From Streptomyces brevispora (lineage in GTDB: Bacteria; Actinomycetota; Actinomycetes; Streptomycetales; Streptomycetaceae), in NCBI RefSeq assembly GCF_007829885.1, contig NZ_VIWW01000002.1, positions 124,001-188,000 on the forward strand: a stretch of 64,000 nucleotides of DNA, written 5' to 3'. The position numbers and the translations under genes are program-made. Shown here piece after piece: positions 26,802 through 35,508 of this stretch (positions are counted from its first letter, which is position 1; every line of letters begins with the position of its first letter). The notes beneath the pieces are model-generated. The model had not been told where the DNA came from. It worked only from the letters and a program-made list of their open reading frames with translations, and did not search any database.

Positions 26802-26999
26802 CATACCTATCGCGAGCTGTCCGGCGGCCCGCTGGACAGGCAGCTGATCGAAGTGACCCGCTGGACGGATCAGGAGATCACCGCCCGCGCGTACCTGATC
26901 AGCCCTCACAGCGCATACGGACCGGGCGGGCGAGCCTCGTACGCGCCGACCATCAGCCGTCCTGACGGCCCGTGGGTATGGGAGGGCGACCTACTCTGA
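26802..26999 (+). pseudogene. Small conserved-hypothetical gene without a start codon
   Basis: The frame ending at TGA 26997-26999 reads HTYRELSGGPLDRQLIEV, then SPHSAYGPGGRASYAP and PWVWEGDLL. This matches the pattern of a small (~65 residue) Streptomyces hypothetical protein. There is no ATG/GTG at the expected N-terminus; the only in-frame start is GTG 26853, inside the domain. It is probably a decayed gene that has lost its 5' end, next to the abnormal tail of the nitroreductase. Confidence 0.4.
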
Positions 27000-27186
27000 T
27001 CGACCGAGTGCGCGGCAGGTTAGACGGTCGCTAACGGGCGCGGCCTCCAGGCGGTCCAGGCGCGCGGACGAGGCGGGCGCGGTTCTGGACGCAGCGCACG
27101 GTGCCCTCCAGCTTCGCGGACAGCCGGCCTTCTGCGGAGGTCGTGCTGCCACGGGCGGCACTCCACTGCTGATACGACGGTATGGA

Positions 27187-28275
27187 TCAACCGCCGGTGG
27201 CCGCCGCCCGGACGCACAGGACATCCGGAAGGTGTGAGATGAGCTGCTGCCAGCTGTCGCCGTCGTCCGCGCTCGCGTACACCTCGCCGTTGCGGTTGCC
27301 GAAGTAGACACCCGCCGGATCGGCGTCGTCCGTACAGAGCGCGTCGCGCAGCACCGTGCCGTAATGCGCCCCCTCCGGGAGTCCCGCCGACAGCGGCTCC
27401 CAGCTGTTGCCTGCGTCGCGGGTCCGGAAGACCCGGCAGCGGTGCTCGGCCGGCACCCGGTCGGCGTCGGCGTTGATCGGGAAGACGTACGCGGTGTCCG
27501 CCCGGTGCGGATGCGCGGCCACGGCGAAGCCGAAGTCGGAGGGCAGGCCCTCGCCGATGTCCGTCCAGTTGCTCCCGGCGTCGTCGCTGCGGAACACACC
27601 CCAGTGGTTCTGGAGGTAGAGCCGGTCGGGATCGACCGCGTCCCGGCTGACCTTGTGCACGCACTGGCCGAACTCCGGGTTCGGGTCGGGCAGGAAGACG
27701 GCCGACACCCCCTTGTTGGCCGGGGTCCAGCTCTCGCCGCCGTCCGCGGTCCTGAACACCCCGGCGGTGGAGACCGCGACCGTCACCGCCTGTGCGTCCC
27801 GTTCGTCGGTCAGGACCGTGTGCAGCCCCTCGCCGCCCCCTCCCGGCACCCACTTCGAACGCGTCGGATGCTCCCAGAGCGGGCGGACCAGTTCGAACGA
27901 CTCGCCGCTGTCCCGCGACCGGAACAGTGCGGCCGGCTCGGTGCCCGCGTACACGACGTCGGGGGCCTCCGGGCCCGCTGGGTGCAGCTGCCAGACCCGC
28001 TCCAGCGACGTCCCGGTGAACTCCGGGAATTTCACGGCCGGTTGTCTGGGCTCGATCCAGGTGGCGCCCAGGTCGTCGGAGTGGAAGACGGACGGGCCCC
28101 AGTGCGCGCTGTCGCCGCCGACCAGCAGGCGGGGCGCTTTTCCGCGGGTGTCGATGGCGATCGAGTAGATGGCCTGGGCATTGAAATGCGGACCGTCGAA
28201 CCTCCACGCACCCTCGTGCCTGCGGCCGATGAAGAGTCCCTTGCGGGTACCCACGGTGAGCAGAACATCGGTCAT
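27187..28275 (-). CDS. BNR/Asp-box repeat protein (sialidase-like beta-propeller)
   Basis: A 362-residue protein with at least six Asp-box motifs (SDDLGATW, SRDSGESF, TADGGESW, SDDAGSNW, TRDAGNSW, SADDGDSW). This is the blade signature of BNR/sortilin-type propellers. Such proteins are often labelled exo-alpha-sialidase, but no sialidase Arg triad or signal peptide is visible here, so enzymatic activity is doubtful. ATG 28275 has GGGAGG seven bases upstream. It follows the LacI regulator on the same strand, 270 bp away, so it may or may not be co-transcribed. Its function is unknown. Confidence 0.75.
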   Translation of the reverse strand: MTDVLLTVGTRKGLFIGRRHEGAWRFDGPHFNAQAIYSIAIDTRGKAPRLLVGGDSAHWGPSVFHSDDLGATWIEPRQPAVKFPEFTGTSLERVWQLHPAGPEAPDVVYAGTEPAALFRSRDSGESFELVRPLWEHPTRSKWVPGGGGEGLHTVLTDERDAQAVTVAVSTAGVFRTADGGESWTPANKGVSAVFLPDPNPEFGQCVHKVSRDAVDPDRLYLQNHWGVFRSDDAGSNWTDIGEGLPSDFGFAVAAHPHRADTAYVFPINADADRVPAEHRCRVFRTRDAGNSWEPLSAGLPEGAHYGTVLRDALCTDDADPAGVYFGNRNGEVYASADDGDSWQQLISHLPDVLCVRAAATGG

Positions 28276-28545
28276 GACCGAACCTCCCGAAACGCCGTTG
28301 TGTCGGATACCGACCAGTCTGCACCGGGCCACTGACAGTGGCGCGCAGGACGGCTCGGGACACGGCCGCGTCCGCGGCGGGCCCGGTTCCGGGCGGGAGG
28401 GATGGCGTGTACGGGCGCGTTGAAGCCGACGAGGAGAGGCCGCCGGGTCGCACGGCTCCAGCCGCGGCCGGGCCGTGCGCGGAGAGGGAGTTCTCATGGC
28501 GTGCGCTCGCTGCGCGGACGGGCCCGCGCCCCGCCACGGCCTCGG

Positions 28546-29604
28546 TCAGCGGCCGGGTGCGGCCGTGCTGCTGCGCACCACCAGATTGGTGGCCAGGTCG
28601 ACCCGGGTCGTCGCCGGCTGCCGGCCCCGGCCCAGGTCGACGACCAGGCGGGCCGCGGTCTCGGCCATCTCTATGAGCGGCTGGCGCACCGTGGTCAGCG
28701 GCGGTCCGATCCACCGGGTGAGCGGCAGGTCGTCGAAGCCGACGACGCTGAGGTCCTCGGGGATGCGTAGACCCAGCTCCCGCGCCGCCTCGTACACGCC
28801 GAGCGCCTGCAGGTCGTTGCCGGCGAAGATCGCGGTCGGCCGGTCGGCCTGCCGCAGCAGCTCCAGGCCCGCGGTGTATCCCGCCTCGTGCTGGAACTCG
28901 CCCTCGCGGACCAGCGCCGGATCGATCGGCAGGCCCGCGGTCTCCATGGCGGCGCGGTAGCCGTCCACCCGGGCCCGGCTGCACATCATCCGGGACGGGC
29001 CGCTGATGACCCCGATCCGCCGGTGCCCGAGCGCGGTGAGGTGGCGGGTGGCGGCCAGGCCGCCCTGCCAGTTCGTCGTTCCGACCGAGGGGATGTCGTC
29101 GCCGGGATCGCCCGCCGGGTCGACCACCGCGTAGGGGATGCTGCGGCTGGTCAGCTGGGCGCGCTGGGCGGCGGTGAGGTCCGAGAGCACCAGGATCACC
29201 CCGACCGGCCGGCGGGCCAGTACCCCGTCCACCCAGGTCTGCCCCGGGGTGAGCCGGCCCGCGCTCTCGGAGAGGACCAGGCTCAGGCCTTCCTCCCTGG
29301 CGACGTTCTCCACCCCGCGGACGACCTCCATGGCCCAGGCGCTGTCCAGCTCGTGGAAGACCAGGTCGATGAGCTGGGACTGGGTGGTGGAGCCGCGTCT
29401 GCGGCGGTAGCCGTGAAGCAGCAGCAGCTCCTCCACCTTGCTGCGGGTGCCCGGGGCGACGTCGGCGCGCCCGTTCAGCACCTTCGAAACTGTCGGAGCC
29501 GAGACTCCGGCCGCTCGGGCGATTTCCGCCAGGGTGGCGGTGCCTTCCGACGGTTCGCCGGCGGGCGCATTCTCCTGATGTGACTGGACGTTTGCGGGGC
29601 TCAT
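28546..29604 (-). CDS. LacI-family transcriptional regulator
   Basis: A 352-residue repressor. The HTH is TLAEIARAAGVSAPTVSKVL, followed by the hinge helix NGRADVAPGTRSKVEELL. The periplasmic-binding-like ligand domain includes IDLVFHELDSAWAMEVVRG, TRHLTALGHRRIGVISGP and LSVVGFDDLPLTRWIGPPLT. Divergent transcription from the sugar ABC operon, with operator-like sequences in the spacer, makes that operon its natural target, with a xylo- or gluco-oligosaccharide as inducer. That assignment is inferred from position. It is close to the usual family length of 330-350 residues. Confidence 0.9.
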   Translation of the reverse strand: MSPANVQSHQENAPAGEPSEGTATLAEIARAAGVSAPTVSKVLNGRADVAPGTRSKVEELLLLHGYRRRRGSTTQSQLIDLVFHELDSAWAMEVVRGVENVAREEGLSLVLSESAGRLTPGQTWVDGVLARRPVGVILVLSDLTAAQRAQLTSRSIPYAVVDPAGDPGDDIPSVGTTNWQGGLAATRHLTALGHRRIGVISGPSRMMCSRARVDGYRAAMETAGLPIDPALVREGEFQHEAGYTAGLELLRQADRPTAIFAGNDLQALGVYEAARELGLRIPEDLSVVGFDDLPLTRWIGPPLTTVRQPLIEMAETAARLVVDLGRGRQPATTRVDLATNLVVRSSTAAPGR

Positions 29605-29677
29605 AAAGGGATCGTAGCTTCCCGTGGTCCCGGCCGACGCCTGGGTCAGGCGGGAGTAAATACCGCTCCCCGACCCC

Positions 29678-29706
29678 TTGACGCACCCGAAACCCGACCG
29701 TACCGT
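29678..29706 (+). promoter_or_regulatory. Promoter of the sugar ABC operon
   Basis: TTGACG (29678-29683) and TACCGT (29701-29706) are separated by 17 bp, a good -35/-10 pair for the housekeeping sigma factor. It sits in the divergent spacer and is followed at once by the operator-like repeats. Confidence 0.5.
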
Positions 29707-29711
29707 TCCGG

Positions 29712-29741
29712 CAACATTCGGAAGTCACACCGAAACATTCG
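29712..29741. promoter_or_regulatory. Tandem LacI-type operator sites
   Basis: Two copies of AACATTCG (29713-29720 and 29734-29741) lie 21 bp apart, two helical turns. The second is part of the dyad CGAA-ACA-TTCG (29731-29741). CGAA/TTCG half-sites resemble those described for BxlR-type xylobiose repressors. The sites lie between the predicted -10 box and the start codon of the binding protein, where a bound repressor would block transcription. Confidence 0.5.
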
Positions 29742-29755
29742 ACAGAGGTGCGGTC

Positions 29756-31063
29756 ATGCGGTCGGGTATTTTCACTCAGGGCACACGTACGGCGAGATGG
29801 ACCGCGGCCGGCGCCGCCATGGTCATGGCCGGTCTGCTGGCCGGATGCGGTTCCGGAAGCGACAGCGGCGGCGGCGCGACCCTCACCGCCTACGTCTACG
29901 GGGACGACGCAGTAAAGATCCAGGAGGCGGCGGTCAAGGAGTTCAACAAGACCTCCGACGTCAAGGTCAAGCTCGTCTCCGTACCCGGCACCGACTACGT
30001 CAACAAGCTCCGCAGCGCCATGGGCTCCCCGAGCGCCCCCGACATCTTCTACAACTGGGGTGGCGGCTCCATCAAGCCGTACGTCGACGCCAAGCAGGTG
30101 GTCGACCTCACGTCGACGATCAAGAACGACCCCACCCTCAAGGACGGCTTCCTTCCCTCGATCGTCGCCGCGGGCAGCCTGGACGGGAAGATGTACGGCA
30201 TCCCGATGCGCGGCATGCAGCCCGTGATGCTTTTTTACAACAAGACCCTCTTCGCCGAGCACAGGCTGCAGCCGCCCAAGACCTGGGAGGACATGCAGAA
30301 GGCCATCACCACCTTCAAGGGCAAGGACATCACGCCGTTCGCCCTCGGCGGCTCCGACAAGTGGCCCGAGCTGATGTGGATGGAGTACCTCCTCGACCGG
30401 ATCGGCGGCCCCGAGGTCTTCCGCCGGATCCAGGGCGGCGACAGCTCCGGCTGGGGCGACCCCGCCGTCCTCAAGTCGGCCCAGGCCGTCAAGGAACTCG
30501 TCGACGGCGGCGCGTTCGGCAAGAACTTCAACTCCGTCGACTACGGCAACGGAGGCGCCCCCACCCTGCTCAACAAGGGCAAGGCCGCCATGCACCTGAT
30601 GGGTTCGTGGGAGTACTCGACCCAGCTCGGCAAGGCGCCCGAGTTCGCGAAGAAGGACCTCGGCTGGACCGCGTTCCCGACCGTGGCCGGCGGCGTCGGT
30701 GATGCCGCGGACGTGGTGGGCAACCCCACCAACTACTGGTCCGTCAACACCCGGACCAAGCACAAGGACGAGGCCATAGCGTTCCTGAAGACCATGGCCG
30801 CCACGTCCTACAGCAAGGCCCTGGTCGACAACGGCGACATCCCGACCACGGCGAACGCCGCCTCGATGCTGGACTCCTCGCCCAACCCGCAGTTCGCGCA
30901 CGACCAGTACACGATGGTCCAGAACGCGCCGAGCTTCACACTCTCCTGGGACCAGGCGCTGGAGTCGCAGATCGCCACCCCGCTGCTCACCGAGATCAGC
31001 AAGCTGTTCGCCGGGAAGTCGACCCCTGCGCAGTTCGTCGCCGCGATGAAGGCCGTCAAGTAA
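29756..31063 (+). CDS. ABC transporter sugar-binding lipoprotein
   Basis: A 435-residue extracytoplasmic solute-binding protein of family 1. The lipoprotein signal peptide (TARWTAAGAAMVMAGLLAGC) has the lipobox LAGC, so the mature Cys is lipidated. It is followed by a Ser/Gly linker and the periplasmic-binding fold (TLTAYVYGDDAVKIQEAAVK, PDIFYNWGGGSIKPYVDAK, MHLMGSWEYSTQL). ATG 29756 follows AGAGGTG. It is the first gene of an operon with two permeases (gaps of 2 and 4 bp) and a GH3 enzyme. No ATPase gene is present, so the shared MsiK-type ATPase probably energises it, as for other Streptomyces sugar importers. Confidence 0.9.
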   Translation: MRSGIFTQGTRTARWTAAGAAMVMAGLLAGCGSGSDSGGGATLTAYVYGDDAVKIQEAAVKEFNKTSDVKVKLVSVPGTDYVNKLRSAMGSPSAPDIFYNWGGGSIKPYVDAKQVVDLTSTIKNDPTLKDGFLPSIVAAGSLDGKMYGIPMRGMQPVMLFYNKTLFAEHRLQPPKTWEDMQKAITTFKGKDITPFALGGSDKWPELMWMEYLLDRIGGPEVFRRIQGGDSSGWGDPAVLKSAQAVKELVDGGAFGKNFNSVDYGNGGAPTLLNKGKAAMHLMGSWEYSTQLGKAPEFAKKDLGWTAFPTVAGGVGDAADVVGNPTNYWSVNTRTKHKDEAIAFLKTMAATSYSKALVDNGDIPTTANAASMLDSSPNPQFAHDQYTMVQNAPSFTLSWDQALESQIATPLLTEISKLFAGKSTPAQFVAAMKAVK

Positions 31064-31065
31064 CG

Positions 31066-31995
31066 ATGTCCCACGTCTCTCCGTACACCAAGGTGCGTGG
31101 AGGAAGGAGGGCGGCCGTCGGCAACGTCGGCCGCCCGCCGGTCGGCTGGGCCCTGCCGGGCATCCTCTTCTTCGCCGTCTTCGCGATCGTCCCGCTGGCG
31201 ATCGCCGTCTACCTGTCCTTCTGCCACTGGGACGGGCTCAACTCCCCGACCCCGGTCGGCGTGGACAACTGGACCCGGCTGTTCAAGGACCCCGAGTTCC
31301 GCCAGGCCGCCTGGCTGAGCCTGCTGCTCACCACCGTCAGCTGGGCCTTCCAGACGCCGGTGGCACTGCTGCTGGGCGTCTGGGCGGCGGGCAGACAGCG
31401 CAGCCGGACCTTCCTCTCCGCGGTCTTCTTCATCCCGCTGCTGCTCTCCACCACCGCCATCGCGATGCTCTTCCACGCCCTGCTGGACCCCAACTTCGGT
31501 GTGATCAAGCAGATCGGTCCCTGGTTCGGCATCGACCCGAACCTCATGGGCTCGTCCACCGGCGCCCTGCTCACCGTGGCCTTCGTCGGCGGCTGGCAGT
31601 TCATGCCGTTCCACACCCTGATCTACCAGGGCGGCGCCCGGCAGATCCCGGAGGTCCTGTACCAGGCGGCCGCCATCGACGGTGCCGGGATGCTGCGGCA
31701 GTTCTTCCACATCACCCTGCCGCAGCTGCGCAACACCATCACGACGTCGTCGGTCCTGATGATCGTCGGCTCACTGACGTACTTCGACACCGTGCTGATC
31801 ATGACCAAGGGCGGTCCCGGCACGGACACCACGATCCTGCCCTACCTGATGTACCGCACCGGCTTCCAGACCTACGACCTCGGCTACGCCGCGGCCATCG
31901 CCACGGCCCTGGTGATCGTCGCCACCGGTCTGTCACTGATTCTGGTGCGCTTCAGCGGCTTCGGGTCCATGCGGTCGACACGGGAAGGTATGTGA
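31066..31995 (+). CDS. Sugar ABC transporter permease (MalF/UgpA type)
   Basis: A 309-residue inner-membrane subunit with about six helices (GWALPGILFFAVFAIVPLAI near the N-terminus). The cytoplasmic EAA loop, which contacts the ATPase, reads EVLYQAAAIDGAGMLRQFFH. It begins two bases after the binding-protein stop and is followed within four bases by the second permease, so the genes are translated as a unit. Confidence 0.9.
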   Translation: MSHVSPYTKVRGGRRAAVGNVGRPPVGWALPGILFFAVFAIVPLAIAVYLSFCHWDGLNSPTPVGVDNWTRLFKDPEFRQAAWLSLLLTTVSWAFQTPVALLLGVWAAGRQRSRTFLSAVFFIPLLLSTTAIAMLFHALLDPNFGVIKQIGPWFGIDPNLMGSSTGALLTVAFVGGWQFMPFHTLIYQGGARQIPEVLYQAAAIDGAGMLRQFFHITLPQLRNTITTSSVLMIVGSLTYFDTVLIMTKGGPGTDTTILPYLMYRTGFQTYDLGYAAAIATALVIVATGLSLILVRFSGFGSMRSTREGM

Positions 31996-31999
31996 CGCC

Positions 32000-32890
32000 A
32001 TGTCAGTCGACACCCGTCGTGCGGCGCGGCCCGCGCCGGCCGCGTTCCGGGCACGAGGCACCGCCGCGCGCCGCCGGAGGTGGGGAAACCCGCTGGCCGG
32101 CCTCGGCTCGCTGGTCTGGCTCGTCATCGTCGTCGTACCGCTCTACACGCTGGTCTCCTCGTCGCTGATGCACCAGGACGAGGCGCTCAGCGGCGATCCG
32201 CTGGCGTTCCCGACCCACCCCACCCTGGACAACTACAACACCGTTCTGCACAGCGGCTTCTTCACACTGCTGGGCAACACCGCGATCGTGGCCGCCTCCA
32301 CGGTGGCCATCGTGCTGGTCCTCTCCGTGCCCGTCGCCTATGTCGCGGTCCGCACCCGCAGCCGGCTCTCCTCGCTGGCCTTCCGGACCTTCCTGCTCGG
32401 CGTGGCCATCCCGGCGCAGGCCGTGATCGTTCCGCTGTACCTGCTGATCGGCAAGATGGGCCTGTACGACACCCTGCCCGCGATCATCCTGCCGACCGCG
32501 GCCTTCGCGATGCCGGTGGCCGTGCTGGTCCTGAGCGGCACCATGCGCGACGTCTCCGAGGAGATGTACGAGGCGATGGCCCTCGACGGCGCCACGCCCC
32601 TGCGGATGCTGTGGCAGCTCGCCATCCCGATGTCCAAGGCCGGCATCAGCACCGTGGCCATCTTCTCGGCGCTGCAGGCCTGGAACGGATTCCTCTTCCC
32701 GCTGATCCTCACCCAGTCGCAGGAGAAACGCGTCCTGACGCTCGGTCTCTTCAACTTCATGTCCCAGTTCGGAGTGAACATCCCCGCCGTGCTGGCGGCG
32801 ATCGTGCTCTCCGTCGTGCCCATCTTCGCCGTGTACCTCGTGGCGCGCCGGGCGCTGGTCAACGGACTGATGGGGGTGGGCGGCAAATAA
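32000..32890 (+). CDS. Sugar ABC transporter permease (MalG/UgpE type)
   Basis: A 296-residue partner permease. An N-terminal basic stretch precedes the first helix (LGSLVWLVIVVVPLYTLVSS). The EAA motif is EEMYEAMALDGATPLRMLWQ, and a membrane-proximal ATFxxxFxxW-like region is visible (ALQAWNGFLFPLIL). It pairs with the preceding permease to form the channel. Confidence 0.9.
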   Translation: MSVDTRRAARPAPAAFRARGTAARRRRWGNPLAGLGSLVWLVIVVVPLYTLVSSSLMHQDEALSGDPLAFPTHPTLDNYNTVLHSGFFTLLGNTAIVAASTVAIVLVLSVPVAYVAVRTRSRLSSLAFRTFLLGVAIPAQAVIVPLYLLIGKMGLYDTLPAIILPTAAFAMPVAVLVLSGTMRDVSEEMYEAMALDGATPLRMLWQLAIPMSKAGISTVAIFSALQAWNGFLFPLILTQSQEKRVLTLGLFNFMSQFGVNIPAVLAAIVLSVVPIFAVYLVARRALVNGLMGVGGK

Positions 32891-32942
32891 CGCACCCACG
32901 CCGCCCCGCACCACCGCACTCATGAGAGGAACCCCTGCCCCC

Positions 32943-35351
32943 ATGGCAATCCCCGCTGGCCCGCACACCCGCCGCACCGAGGCGGCCCCGGCCGCCGACG
33001 GTCCCTGGCGCGACCCCTCGCTCACCCCCCAGGCACGGGTGGCCGACCTGGTCCCCCGGATGACCCTGGAGGAGAAGGCCGCCCAGCTGTACGGAATCTG
33101 GGTGGGCGCCGACGCCGACGGCGACGGGGTCGCACCGCACCAGAACGACATGGTCGACCCGGTCGACTGGGACGACCTCACCACCCGCGGCCTCGGCCAG
33201 CTCACCCGGCCGTTCGGCACCGCCCCCGTCGACCCCGGGGTCGGGGCGCTCGCCCTGGCCCGCGCGCAGCGCCGGATCGCCGGGGCCGGACGGTTCGGCA
33301 TCCCGGCCCTCGCCCACGAGGAGTGCCTGGCCGGCTTCACCGCCTGGGGCGCCACCGCCTACCCCGTGCCGCTGTCGTGGGGCGCGGCCTGGAACCCCGA
33401 ACTGGTCACCGGGATGGCCCACCGGATCGGCCGCGACATGCGCTCGGTCGGCGTCCACCAGGGCCTGGCACCCGTGCTGGACGTGGCACGCGACCTGCGC
33501 TGGGGCCGCGTCGAGGAGACCATCGGCGAGGACCCCTACCTCGTCGCGACCATCGGCACGGCGTACGTCCGCGGACTGCAGTCCGCCGGCATCGTCGCCA
33601 CCCTCAAGCACTTCGCCGGGTACGCGGCATCGGCGGGCGCCCGCAATCTCGCGCCGGTCCGGGCCGGGGCCCGCGAAATGGCCGATGTGACCCTCCCGCC
33701 CTTCGAGATGGCGCTGCGCGAGGGCGGCGCCCGCTCGGTGATGTCCTCCTACACGGAGATCGACGGCGTGCCCACGGCGGCCGACCCCGTCCTGCTCACC
33801 GAACTGCTCCGGGACACCTGGGGATTCACCGGGACCGTCGTCGCCGACTACTTCGGCATCGGCTTCCTGGAGACCCTCCACAAGGTCGCCGCCGACCGCG
33901 CCGACGCCGCCCGGCTCGCCCTGGGCGCCGGGGTCGACGTGGAACTGCCCACCGTCCGCAGCTACGGCGACGTCCTCGTCGCCGCCGTGCGGGACGGAAC
34001 CGTGGCCGAGGAACTGGTCGACCGGGCCCTGCACCGCGTTCTGCTCCAGAAGTGCGAACTCGGCCTGCTCGACCCCGACTGGTCGCCGCTGCCCACCGCC
34101 CTGAGGGACGCGGACCCCGCGCGGGCCCGGGACACCGTCGACCTCGACCCGCCGGAGAACCGGGCCCTGGCCCGGGAGCTCGCCGAGCAGGCCTGTGTGC
34201 TGCTCGCCAACCCCGGCGGCGCGCTGCCGCTGCGCGGCACCGGCCGGATCGCGGTGGTCGGTCCGCGCGCCGACGACGCGCTGGCCATGCTCGGCTGCTA
34301 CTCCTTCCCCAGCCACGTCGGCGTCTCGCACCCCGAGACCGCGATGGGGATCGACGTGCCGACCGTGCTGGAGTCGCTGCGCGCGGAACTCCCGGGCGCC
34401 GGCGTCGAATTCGCCGTCGGCTGCGAGGTGGACGGTACGGACACGTCCGGGATCCCGGACGCCGTCCGGCTGGCCGGGGACGCCGATGTCTGTGTCGCCG
34501 TGCTCGGTGACCGGGCCGGACTCTTCGGCCGCGGCACCTCCGGCGAGGGCTGCGACGCGGCCGACCTCTCGCTGCCCGGCGTCCAGGGCGAGCTGCTGGA
34601 CGCCCTGCTGGCCGGCGGTACTCCGGTGATCCTGGTGCTGCTGACCGGACGGCCGTACGCGCTGGGGCGCTGGGCGGACCGGGCGGCCGCCGTCGTGCAG
34701 GCGTTCTTCCCCGGCGAGGAGGGCGGTCCGGCGCTGGCCGGAGTGCTCTCCGGCCGGGTCAACCCCTCCGGCCGGCTGCCGGTCGGCGTACCGAACGGTC
34801 CGGGGGGTCAGCCGTGGACGTATCTTCAGCCGCCGCTGGGGCTGGTGAGCGGGGTCAGCAACCTGGACCCGACGCCGCTCTACCCCTTCGGGCACGGCAT
34901 GTCCTACACCTCCTTCGACTGGGAGCCGGGAGCCCCGGTCCCGGACGAGATCCCCACCGACGGGTCCACCGACATCGAGCTCACGGTCCGCAACACCGGT
35001 GACCGCGACGGCGCCGAAGTGGTGCAGCTGTACGTCCACGACCCGGTCGCCCAGACGACCCGCCCCCAGGCGCGGCTGATCGGATACGCACGGGTGCCGC
35101 TCGCCGCCGGAGCGGCGGCCCGGGTCCGGTTCCGCTTCCACGCCGACCTGGTGTCCTTCACCGGCATCGGCGGCCGTCGTGTCGTCGAACCCGGCGAGCT
35201 CGAACTGCGGCTCGCCGCCTCCAGCGCCGTCACCGCCGTCCGCCGGACGGTGCGGCTGCGGCTGACCGGGCCCGAGCGTACCGTCGACCACCGGCGGCGG
35301 CTGGTCTGCGACACCTCGGTCGAGCCCGCACCGGAGCGCGCCGCGAACTGA
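32943..35351 (+). CDS. Glycoside hydrolase family 3 (beta-xylosidase/beta-glucosidase)
   Basis: An 802-residue intracellular GH3 enzyme; no signal peptide is seen. The N-terminal TIM barrel includes LRWGRVEETIGEDPYL and ATLKHFAGYAA, and the nucleophile Asp is D302 in VVADYFGIGF. The C-terminal alpha/beta sandwich (IAVVGPRADDALAMLG) and fibronectin-III-like domain (TVRNTGDRDGAEVVQLYVHD) are present. Its place at the end of an oligosaccharide import operon implies hydrolysis of imported xylo- or gluco-oligomers. The adjacent GH115 remnant makes xylo-oligosaccharides the better guess. ATG 32943 follows GAGAGGA, though the spacing is long; ATG 32922 is possible. Confidence 0.85.
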   Translation: MAIPAGPHTRRTEAAPAADGPWRDPSLTPQARVADLVPRMTLEEKAAQLYGIWVGADADGDGVAPHQNDMVDPVDWDDLTTRGLGQLTRPFGTAPVDPGVGALALARAQRRIAGAGRFGIPALAHEECLAGFTAWGATAYPVPLSWGAAWNPELVTGMAHRIGRDMRSVGVHQGLAPVLDVARDLRWGRVEETIGEDPYLVATIGTAYVRGLQSAGIVATLKHFAGYAASAGARNLAPVRAGAREMADVTLPPFEMALREGGARSVMSSYTEIDGVPTAADPVLLTELLRDTWGFTGTVVADYFGIGFLETLHKVAADRADAARLALGAGVDVELPTVRSYGDVLVAAVRDGTVAEELVDRALHRVLLQKCELGLLDPDWSPLPTALRDADPARARDTVDLDPPENRALARELAEQACVLLANPGGALPLRGTGRIAVVGPRADDALAMLGCYSFPSHVGVSHPETAMGIDVPTVLESLRAELPGAGVEFAVGCEVDGTDTSGIPDAVRLAGDADVCVAVLGDRAGLFGRGTSGEGCDAADLSLPGVQGELLDALLAGGTPVILVLLTGRPYALGRWADRAAAVVQAFFPGEEGGPALAGVLSGRVNPSGRLPVGVPNGPGGQPWTYLQPPLGLVSGVSNLDPTPLYPFGHGMSYTSFDWEPGAPVPDEIPTDGSTDIELTVRNTGDRDGAEVVQLYVHDPVAQTTRPQARLIGYARVPLAAGAAARVRFRFHADLVSFTGIGGRRVVEPGELELRLAASSAVTAVRRTVRLRLTGPERTVDHRRRLVCDTSVEPAPERAAN

Positions 35352-35397
35352 CCGGCTCCGCCCGCCGCGCCGCGCCGTCCCCTCGCTCCGCCCCGCC

Positions 35398-35434
35398 CGT
35401 GAACCTCCCCGCCGGATCTGCGGGGAGGTTCACG
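35398..35434 (+). terminator. Hairpin terminator of the ABC-GH3 operon
   Basis: A perfect 15-bp inverted repeat (35398-35412 against 35420-35434) with a 7-nt loop, 46 bp after the GH3 stop. It is followed by AAACTTTC rather than a T-tract. Confidence 0.85.
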
Positions 35435-35508
35435 AAACTTTCGACATATCTCGGGGTGCAGATCAGTCCAATCAGTCATGAGTGCGAACAAAAGCAGGGG
35501 AGGGCAGC

